Positions 19,452 to 26,598 of a stretch of DNA of 26,598 nt are shown here, piece by piece. Source of the DNA: Krasilnikovozyma curviuscula (taxonomy: Eukaryota > Basidiomycota > Tremellomycetes > Cystofilobasidiales > Mrakiaceae). The notes under the pieces were generated by a model. It saw only the letters and a program-made list of their open reading frames with translations, was not told the origin of the DNA and did no database searches. Position numbers and translations under genes: made by a program. The stretch's first letter is position 1, and each line of letters begins with the position of its first letter. The stretch spans positions 1-26,598 of the forward strand of contig MVAQ01000268.1 in NCBI GenBank assembly GCA_014825775.1, in the 5' to 3' direction.

Positions 19452-21477
19452 ATGTCCAGCCCACACATTCTCATCCTTTCAAGTCCATATGTTGGTCATA
19501 GCAGACCTCTTTGTAACCTCGCGTGCAACCTCCAATCCCTTTCCCCATCATTACACGTTACCTTCGTGTATCACGTCGCCCACGCCAGCCTCATTGATTC
19601 GGAAATCGCTCGCCATGCCGCTGGATCCTCAGAGAAGCATCCCATGGAGGTGATGGATCGATTACACATGAGACCGGTGGGGAGTAACATTGAAGGTGGG
19701 GTGGTCGACAATGTTTCAAAGATGTCTATCTGCGTCGGAGAAGAGATTAACGCTTTTGGACCTCTGTACGAGGAGCTGTTCAAGGTGACTCTCGATGATA
19801 TCTTTCCATTCTTGTTACTGACTGACACCACCCACTGTCATACGTTTATAGTCTGAGACCATTCCCCCTCCTACCGTTTTCATCCTCGACGTTATGTGTG
19901 CGCCCATCGTCAGCACCAAAATCCAAGTTGACTCTACCCTTTCCCTTAAGAAACACATCCCAGCGATCCTTTTCTGTCCTTTCCCTGCTTCATACATCAC
20001 TGAGTTCCTTCGTGTTTACGTCAACCCTCCTTATTCTGCCGAGGATGCAGAACACCCTCTGAGGAAGAAGGTTGGCGAGCTATGGCCTGCTTTGAAGGAC
20101 ATCAGGACGCAGCACGAGGTTTATGAGGAGGTGCGTAATTCGATCTCTTCAATGAGCTCTTTCTCGTCAACAGATCGAAAGGGACCTCATTCTGGCTTTT
20201 GATACACACATAAACGGTGCTGATCGAAGTCAAATTTGATACTTGTAGATCTGCAACATCCCAGACTGCCCTCCACTCGAAGTCGTTGGCACCCCCGACA
20301 TGTATCCTTGGGAGCGCCTCCCTCACCGCCCCATGTATTGTCTTCCCACAGACAACCTTGATGTCTTCTTTGGTATTGCATTTGTCTTCGCCAATTTGGC
20401 CAAGGATGGGCTGTTGTTGAACATGGAGGGAGAGATGGATGTAGAGGGAATGAAGGTATTGGAGGACAAGTTGTCCGCTCCAATTTATACGGTGAGTTTC
20501 GTAATCTCTCGATGGTCTGAAGCTATGGGGCTGGCTGACCTTTCTTTTTGAGGTATAAAGGTTGGACCTCAATTTAATGAGGCGTTTTGGAGCGAGAACC
20601 TTACATCTTCTGGCACAGAGCTCAGCAAGGGCCCCTCGTTCGACCAATTTTCTTGCTGGCTCGACGCCCAAGCAAACAAGTCCGTGCTTTACATCAGGTG
20701 GGTTTTGATCCGTCCCAGATCCCACCACCTCGAGATTAACCACGCTTCCCGTTTTTTCAGCTTCGGCACGGCTACCATCCCAAAGACCACCTCCCACTAC
20801 GTCGCCCTTTTCGATACCATTCTCTCTCAAACCCCACCTCTGCCGTTCATCTTCAGTAGGGATCCAGCGCAGATAAAATTGCCAGATGCTTTGGAGGAGA
20901 GGCTCAATGCGAGAGTGGCGGAGGGTGGAGCGTTGATTTCACAGTGGTGCCCTCAGCACTTGATTCTTAAGCACAAGGTGAGGCGCGACACACATACGGG
21001 CCCCAGGTTAAAATGAGTAGCACTAATCACATAATCATAGGCAACCTCGTTCTTTTTGAGCCACGGTGGATCTGGTAGCATGAATGAGAGCATTGTATGC
21101 GGGGTGCCTCTGATCCTCTGGCCTGTTGCGTGAGTCAATTCAATTCTGCCATACCAACCCACCCATCTGACCACCCCTTGTGCTGCAGATACGACCAACC
21201 CTACCTCTCCGCCGTTTTGAGCATCACTTACGACGTCGGCTTTGAACTAGTTCAAATCCGTGACGGCATCTCTATTGGCAAGCATATCGCTCGTGGTGGT
21301 GTCGTTTACGGTACTGACGAAGCGATTAGGTTAGAGATGGCAAAGGTCTTTTTGGCAATGCGTAGCTCTCAGGGAGAGCAGAAGCGCGCGAATATGCAAA
21401 GGTTGAAGGAGATGTTTGAGAAGAGTAAGAACGCTGGAAGGAGCAAGGCGATGATGGAGAGGTTATTGAAGCTTTAG
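19452..21477 (+). CDS. UDP-glycosyltransferase, GT family 1
   Basis: Transfers a sugar from a UDP-sugar to a small lipophilic acceptor such as a sterol, lipid or xenobiotic; the acceptor is not readable from sequence. Seven exons, 19452-19784, 19852-20130, 20249-20491, 20561-20697, 20761-20977, 21041-21129 and 21189-21477, join in phase to 528 aa. The N-terminal domain opens with HILILSSPYVGHSRPL, the Rossmann strand and acceptor-site His region of GT-B enzymes. The C-terminal domain has KSVLYISFGT and the donor-binding signature SQWCPQ...FFLSHGGSGSMNE...GVPLILWPVAYDQPY (about residues 391-436); the D-Q pair at its end is the usual sugar-contacting pair. No signal peptide or membrane helix is seen, so it is cytosolic. 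A TATA box precedes it. Confidence 0.92.
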
Positions 21478-21582
21478 ATCCTCGTTACAAACGCGTTAGT
21501 CATTTGCACACATACGATACTTTCTCATCATCTGAATATGGTGAAATCGACCAGGCTCCGTTAGATAAAATGTTAATTACCA

Positions 21583-21620
21583 TGTGACGACCGAAGTCGC
21601 CCACGAATAAGGTAAACACA
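21583..21620 (+). repeat. Diverged copy of the right-end dispersed repeat
   Basis: TGTGACGACCGAAGTCGCCC followed after a short spacer by GGTAAACACAG aligns with the core at 26488-26530. The downstream part differs, but a second GTAAACATAGG lies about 45 bases on. Confidence 0.55.
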
Positions 21621-22920
21621 GTAAGGTGTCGCTAACGTCTGATATTCGCGCAATTACAAAGTAAACATAGGAAACCTTCACGAACCGGCCAGGACTACTG
21701 GCGCGACTTCAGGACAATACACTATATGAAAACAAAGCAAGGACTGGCGCTCAGTTGTCTCCCGTCAAGTCGCTATAAATATGATCAAGAGACCAAATGG
21801 CACACTTCCCCGAAAAGTGTTGAGTTGAGCATTGAGTCCAGCAAGGTGAAAAAGAGACCAGCTTAAGTATTCCTGGTGTCTCGCTCGGTCGCAAGCGTGT
21901 CTCGCGCAAGATCAGACCTCCCCAGAACAAAATTTATTTGCTTCTTACAAGATGATGTCTTCATGACACTTAGCTGTTTGAAGACGGTTGAATCGATCGA
22001 AGCGGGGTAGTGATGCACAAGATGGCAGTCAAGAAAAGGATAATGTTGACGATTGGGGTTCAAAATATGTTGCATTTGCAGATATTACTATTACTGTATT
22101 CCTTAGATTAGCATTAGGTCAGGTTAGGGGTTTAAGACATTTATAAAGGTTCTCTCTGTTGCTTGTTAACTTACAATCCGACAATGGACGTACCTGAGTC
22201 TAATCAATCTTCCAATTAGTCACTTGGTCGTCGGTCGGTGGAGATGCTACTGCTGCCACTGCTGCTACTTCGACTGACTGTTGCAACAAGTAGTTGTCAG
22301 GAGACATGATACTTCTTCAGGGAACTCTGCATGGCTGGGCAAACGAAGGAACAGAACGGGCTCGTACGCGCATTGTTTTCTGAAACACTCGCTCCTCTAT
22401 CCCACTAATAGAAAGACTTTTTTTCTCTGATAGGTCTCTTAGTCGTTCAACTTCCAGCCGTAGAGACACTTGTCGACGGCAAACTTTTGCCAGGATTGCA
22501 AACGGAGTACCCATAAAATTGATTAGGAAAGAGTGAATGTGCAGCATGCTATTCATGGTTTTAGAAATATGTAAAAATGCAACCCTGATTGGCTTTCAAA
22601 TAAGTATACTTTTCTATTGTCAAAAGTTTCCCAACACATGTGATAGAAGTAGAGGTCAAGACTGCATTAGGTCTCTCAGGAGACGTATGGACACTCAATT
22701 TAATCAACACGTTCCCTGTCGCGAAAGGGTGCCCCATCAGATTCAACCCACACGTTCGCTGTCTCGCCCAGGTAGAGTGCAAGATGCACTAAAAAACGTG
22801 TTGGTCTCCGAGTGAGACCAGAAGATTTTCACCTTAGATCAGTTTGTTTCCCATCCTTCCGTTTGGCTGCAGAAGCAATAGGGTCATAGAACGTTCGTTA
22901 ATCAAGGAAGCAGCGTTTTC

Positions 22921-22929
22921 ATTTATAAG
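22921..22929 (+). promoter_or_regulatory. TATA-like element of the GH1 gene
   Basis: ATTTATAAG lies about 75 bp upstream of the ATG at 23001, followed by a pyrimidine-rich stretch. Confidence 0.4.
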
Positions 22930-23000
22930 AAACGGGTTGGTCTATATCTTTTCTTTGCACTCGTCTTGCCATCTACAAGATAAAAATCTATCTAACTAGG

Positions 23001-25618
23001 ATGTTGAATTTCGTCTCTATCTCTCTTCTAGCGGCTTTAGCTTCTTCAGCTACAGTTGAAGCTATAAGTCCAGTCTCTTCCGCGGCATTTGTTTACCCTA
23101 CTAGTGCGTAGACAGTCCTCCTAGCCCTGCCATTTTCTCACTTTCTATTTCTGCTTTCCAATGGTTCTCTGCCATAGCTACTGGTGCCTACAGGTATGCG
23201 ACACCTGTGCCCGCCCCAACCAAGACGGCAACCTATGCTTCCGTGAAGTGTAGGCACAGCAGCATCACCCCTTCACTCCTCCTATTCTTACCACGCCAAA
23301 TGATTTTTTTTTTGTCAGATGCTCAGGTGACTGGAGCTGTATACACCACTTTCGCTCCGATCGGATCCAGCTACTTAAACGATAGCGCAAACCCATACGG
23401 TAACTCTGCTTTGCACGCACAGTGGTCAAACGTACGTCTTTTCCTCTACTCTTTCAATTTTTTTTCGATTGGACCGAGTTCCTTCGTCTTTTAGTACACC
23501 GTCAAGCATGCCAACGTCACCACGACCATGTCTCCAACTGCAATTTCCACAGCAGAACTAGTATTTCCCACACCAGACTACAACATCCCAGCCGGTCAGG
23601 CTCGAAATCTCAAGTTTCCAAAAGGTTTCAAAGTCGGAGCTGGATCTTCAGCTTTTCAAATAGAAGGCGCTGTTAAGATGAAGGAAGGGGTGTCTCCTAC
23701 CTGGACTGGGACGCTACGTTCGGATCTTACAAGGGTACCAATGGTGGTGGGGATATTACAACAAACAATTACTATCTTTATAAACAGGACATCGCAAGAC
23801 TGGCTGCTATCGGAATCTCTTCCTATGCCTTCTCCGTGAGTGACCTAACCAATAGTTTTTTCCAAATGTCCACTCATTAGCTATAACTAACATCCTCTTC
23901 GATAAGATTTCATGGTCAAGAATTTTGCCTTTTGCTGTGCCTGGATCTCCCATCAATCAACAGGGTATCGATCATTACAATGATGTCATCAACGAATGTT
24001 TGAAATACGGAATCGAACCTGTAAGCCAAGCCTCATCTCTATTCAATTCTGAAGTCAACACTAATACTTTGGTCGAGAATGTTTAAAGGTTGTTACTATG
24101 TTGGTATCCTTTTCATCTCAGCTTTGTTTTTCGAAAGCTTCAAACTGATTATCTAATTACCTTCTTCAGGCAACATTTTGATCTTCCTTTGGTCTTCAGT
24201 GCTGCTGATCAACTGGCGGCAGGAAACTACCTTAGTTATGACTTTCCAGGTACGATCAATTCCTCCAGCAACCTCAGACCTCATTTCTGACTCTCAAGTC
24301 TTAACAGGGTGGGACAATACCACCATAGTTGATGCATTCGTTAACTACGCTAGGATTTTGTTTACTCATTATGCTGATCGAGTGCCAGTATGGATTTCAA
24401 TTAATGAGGTGAGTCCAACCTTCCGAGTCTTGGCAGTTGTCATCTCCGATAAACTGACGGTGCACGCACGAGAATCACAGCCAAATGACGAAGCTGGTTC
24501 TTTTGAGGGAATCCGCAACATCTTGCTGTCTCACGGAAAGGTCTCAAATATGTATCGCACTGAATTCAATGGCACTGGTAAATTCAGCATCAAAAACTCC
24601 ATCAAATTTGGTATACCATTCAATTCCTCTGATGTCGACGATATCAAAGCTACCAACAGGTTTAACGATTACCAACTTGGATTTTTCTCCTCGGCGATCT
24701 ACAACGGTGTGCCATACCCTCCTGTTTTGATGGAAACTTTTGGAGATTTGTTGCCTGAGATTACAGACGATGAGATGAAGCTCATCTACGGGTCATCAGA
24801 TTTCAACTCGATCAATGTATACTGTTAGTGTCGATTGTCCTGATCCGCCTGTCTCTGTCACCAATTGTTATCTTCATCTGTTTACAGACGGGTCATACAT
24901 TAAAGCACCTCCTGCCGGAACCGATGCATGTGCCAGAAATTCTTCAGATGCTTCATGGCCAACCTGCTACGTTCAGTCAGAGGTATGTCATTCCATTTCC
25001 AACCTTGATGAGTAAGTACTGATCAGGATGTAAGTTATGATCATTAGGTCGGAATCGATGGCTGGATGGCTGGGCAACCAGGAGGAGGAGGAGGTCTGTC
25101 TAGTGTATACGTTGTCCTTTGTTTACTTGCACTGTTTACTGAATAAAATCCTGTCTTCTTCTACCTTCAAAGGATACAACACCCCTCAATTCTTCAGGAC
25201 GGCGATTCAGTACGTCGATCAGATGTATCACTGTCCTGGAGGATATCAGATTGGTGAGATTGGTATTTCGCAAGCCGGAGATTTGACTTCAACCAAGGAC
25301 ATTGCTAGATATGATGGTAAGTCACCCACTACAAAACCGCTCGGGAGAATCTCTCGATAACACATCTGTTGCCAATTGATCAAATTTTCAGTCATTCGAT
25401 CCGAATACTTCCGCGATTATGCTCAAGTCATTCACGATGCCATCTACATAGACGGAATCAACATGATTGGTGTGATGGCTTGGTCGTTCATTGACGACTG
25501 GGAATTCGGCGGTGCACCTTATGGTCTTCAATGGGTGGACTATGCTAGTGCTACTCTGGACAGATACTACAAGAAAAGCATTTTTACATTCGTCAGTCTT
25601 TTTGGCAACCAAGAATAG
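23001..25618 (+). pseudogene. Secreted GH1 beta-glucosidase-like gene with an apparent one-base frameshift
   Basis: Thirteen exons: 23001-23103, 23178-23249, 23319-23431, 23495-23835, 23907-24020, 24089-24099, 24170-24249, 24308-24408, 24481-24823, 24888-24982, 25048-25090, 25173-25316 and 25392-25618 (about 595 codons). A signal peptide (MLNFVSISLLAALASSATVEA) and a Ser/Thr/Ala-rich stretch of about 110 residues precede the (beta/alpha)8 domain. GH1 landmarks in order: FPKGFKVGAGSSAFQIEGA, ISWSRILP, VTM-QHFDLP, WISINE-PN (acid/base Glu), QIGEIG (nucleophile region) and MAWSFIDDWEF. In exon 4 the frame of QIEGAVK and the frame of DEGRGVSYLDWD differ by one base near 23675, and no intron can bridge them. 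This is either a true inactivating deletion or a sequencing error; the rest of the gene looks intact, so decay would be recent. The nucleophile motif reads E-I-G instead of E-N-G. Confidence 0.8.
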
Positions 25619-25795
25619 AAGGATTTGCGACGAGATGGAGGGTGGAGAGAGAATTTTGTGAAGATTAGTGATGATATGATCTTAAGTTACAAATGATGAT
25701 TGTAAAAGCAAGTAAAGAGCAAGCATGATAACTACTTAATGACTAAATTATATAGTAATACAGATGTAAACAAAGTTTCTAACGAATGCTTCTTT

Positions 25796-25899
25796 GGTTA
25801 GGGGGTTAAGAGTATTAATAGGGGTGCTCACTGTGACGGCGTAAGGTCGCCCGCAAGAAAGTAAACAAAGACTTCGAATAGTCAAAATTTAAGTCGGCG
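25796..25899 (+). repeat. Dispersed repeat, copy with full core
   Basis: The copy starts GGTTAGGGGGTTAAG, continues with AGTATTAATAGGGGTGCTCA, then TGTGACGGCGTAAGGTCGCC and GTAAACAAAG, a hairpin GACT-6 nt-AGTC (25870-25883), and AAGTCGGCG. The first 65 bases are almost identical to the copy at 26451-26515. Confidence 0.8.
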
Positions 25900-25903
25900 C
25901 AGA

Positions 25904-25990
25904 TTAGGTTAGGTTAGGTTTTAAGAGTATGTATAGGATGTGAAGACCGGAGTCGACCGCAAGTAAAGTAAACAAAGACGCGCTGAGCTA
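25904..25990 (+). repeat. Dispersed repeat, second copy
   Basis: The copy starts with three GGTTA units, then TTTTAAGAGTATGTATAGGA, TGTGAAGACCGGAGTCGACC and GTAAACAAAGACGCGC. It is adjacent to the previous copy and in the same direction. Confidence 0.75.
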
Positions 25991-26045
25991 CTGTCGCACT
26001 ATCTAGGTATGGAATAAACATAGCTGGAATTGCGAAGATCAAAAA

Positions 26046-26097
26046 CCCTCTCTGTGAGAGGGAAACCTTGCTACCCCGCAGAGACTATCCAGCGGGG
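26046..26097. other. Pair of adjacent hairpins
   Basis: CCCTCTC-TGT-GAGAGGG (26046-26062) is a 7-bp stem with a 3-nt loop. CCCCGC-12 nt-GCGGGG (26074-26097) is a 6-bp stem. On the minus strand the first is followed by a T run, like an intrinsic terminator, downstream of the orphan coding fragment. It resembles the hairpin at 26556-26587. Confidence 0.55.
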
Positions 26098-26118
26098 CGA
26101 TAGAAAATATCTAAAAAA

Positions 26119-26406
26119 CTATGTGTTGAGGAAAACTTCCTCCTCGGTCACCACTACAGAGACATTTTTCGCCTTGACCCCACTAATATTTCCGTATATA
26201 ATTTCCAAAGAATTTAAAGCAGCCTTTCGAAAGACCTTGGAGTTCAACATGGAATCCAGCAAGGTGTAAGAAAGGTCTGCCCGCTGGAAAAATTCCGCAA
26301 CCTCGGCGCGAAAGTCTGCCAAAACCACCTCAGAACCATCATTTTGAACAGCATTGGCTTGCTCTAATATAACATCTTCGTAACATTCAAAAGCATGCCG
26401 TTTGGG
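26119..26406 (-). CDS. Orphan coding fragment between repeat copies, product unknown
   Basis: On the minus strand 95 codons stay open from a TAA at 26407-26409 to a TAG at 26119-26121. The composition is protein-like, with amphipathic stretches such as ADFRAEVAEFFQRADLSYTL, SKVFRKAALNSLEIIYGN and SVVVTEEEVFLNT. There is no ATG at its start; the first Met is internal. So it is an exon of a spliced gene, a captured gene fragment, or a remnant. It is bracketed by repeat copies on both sides. I do not recognise the family. Confidence 0.3.
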   Translation of the reverse strand, partial: PKRHAFECYEDVILEQANAVQNDGSEVVLADFRAEVAEFFQRADLSYTLLDSMLNSKVFRKAALNSLEIIYGNISGVKAKNVSVVVTEEEVFLNT

Positions 26407-26446
26407 TTAGGTTTTAAGAAGTATATAATGCCCTGTGACGACCGGA
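26404..26446 (+). repeat. Dispersed repeat, truncated copy
   Basis: GGGTTAGGTTTTAAGAAGTA, then TATAATGCCC and TGTGACGACCGG, ending where the next copy begins with AGGTTAGG. The right half of the unit is missing. Confidence 0.65.
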
Positions 26447-26534
26447 GGTTAGGTTAGGGGGTTAAGAGTATTAATAGGGGTGCTCACTGTGACGACGTAA
26501 GGTCGCCCGCAAGAAGATATGTAAACAAAGCGCG
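26447..26534 (+). repeat. Dispersed repeat, copy at window edge
   Basis: AGGTTAGGTTAGGGGGTTAA starts the copy; then AGTATTAATAGGGGTGCTCA, TGTGACGACGTAAGGTCGCC and GTAAACAAAGCGCGC follow. It is nearly identical to the left part of the copy at 25796. Confidence 0.8.
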
Positions 26535-26555
26535 CAATAACAACAAAGCAAAGCA

Positions 26556-26587
26556 CGCCGGCGAAAACCCCTGTGGGGAAACCGGCG
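26556..26587. other. Two-tier hairpin at window edge
   Basis: The outer stem CGCCGG/CCGGCG (6 bp) encloses an A-rich internal loop and an inner stem CCCC-TGT-GGGG. The arrangement A-run, stem, TGT loop, stem, GAAACC, GCTAC recurs at 26041-26073 with a different stem sequence. Confidence 0.5.
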
Positions 26588-26598
26588 CTACTCAACAG

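Larger units (their letters stand above)
21478..23000. other. Intergenic region with repeat copy and decayed duplicated segments
   Basis: About 1.5 kb without a confident gene. It contains a diverged repeat copy at 21583-21620, a GGTTAGGGG-type telomere-like stretch near 22120-22131 (followed by TTTAAGACATTTATAAAG as in the right-end repeats) and two related segments near 22430-22535 and 22640-22750. A 35-codon frame at 22200-22307 on the minus strand (MSPDNYLLQQ...) is too short to support. ATTTATAAG at 22921-22929 may be the TATA element of the GH1 gene. Confidence 0.5.
25619..26598. other. Repeat-rich region at the right edge
   Basis: After the GH1 stop, AT-rich 3' sequence runs to about 25795. 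Then four copies or part-copies of one repeat (25796, 25904, 26404 and 26447), two hairpin groups and one orphan coding fragment follow to the window end. Telomere-like GGTTAGG runs suggest a subtelomeric or transposon-derived origin; both are inference. Confidence 0.55.

Noticed and set aside
20102..20830. 242-codon minus-strand frame
   Set aside because: It is antisense to exons 3-5 of the glycosyltransferase, which carry clear family motifs.
22200..22307. 35-codon minus-strand frame (MSPDNYLLQQ...), considered as a pheromone precursor
   Set aside because: It has no C-terminal CaaX box and no other support; its Ala/Val run comes from a GCT-type triplet stretch.
25900..25922. True telomere end
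   Set aside because: Only three GGTTA units are present and ordinary repeat sequence continues on both sides, so this is internal telomere-like DNA at most.
25796..26598. CRISPR-like array at the right edge
   Set aside because: Repeat units are irregular in length and spacing, with no unique spacers of constant size, and the host is eukaryotic.

Overview
The window looks like nuclear DNA of a basidiomycete fungus, most likely a tremellomycete yeast (Cryptococcus/Kwoniella-like). The genes are cut by many short introns (mostly 45-80 nt) with GTRNGY donors, YAG acceptors and pyrimidine-rich leaders. TTAGG-type telomere-like stretches lie near the right end. The taxonomic placement is an inference. 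No bacterial operon, rRNA, tRNA or CRISPR array was seen.

Layout: (1) 1-325 +, 3' end of an unidentified gene. (2) 611-3349 -, secreted purple acid phosphatase, 12 exons, about 609 aa. (3) 4112-5663 -, type I single-pass membrane protein with a Ser/Thr-rich ectodomain. (4) 5664-8273, a 2.6 kb stretch without a convincing gene. (5) 8805-14742 +, a protein of about 1.7 kaa that seems to be built from six degenerate helical modules, each cut by a phase-0 intron at the same place. (6) 15202-16552 +, HSL-type alpha/beta hydrolase. (7) 16980-17557 -, 75-aa zinc-binding protein whose first coding exon appears to be only the ATG. (8) 18785-19260 -, possible small gene, divergent from (9) 19452-21477 +, family 1 glycosyltransferase. 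(10) 23001-25618 +, secreted GH1 beta-glucosidase-like gene with an apparent one-base frameshift. (11) 25796-26598, clustered copies of a short dispersed repeat with telomere-like ends, hairpins and an orphan protein-coding fragment; two diverged copies lie at 18565 and 21583.

The genes do not form an obvious pathway. The phosphatase, membrane protein and GH1 protein all enter the secretory pathway, and a cytosolic esterase and a glycosyltransferase lie between them. This is no proven cluster.

The strongest non-routine signals are: very small exons in four genes (24, 18 and 12 nt in the phosphatase; 10 nt carrying the oxyanion-hole HGG in the esterase; 11 nt in the GH1 gene; 3 nt in the zinc-binding gene); the intron-phased module repeats of the large gene; the GH1 frameshift together with an altered nucleophile motif; and the right-end repeat family, whose hairpins keep pairing while their sequence changes. 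Exon models were joined by hand from splice signals and reading-frame phase and are untested.
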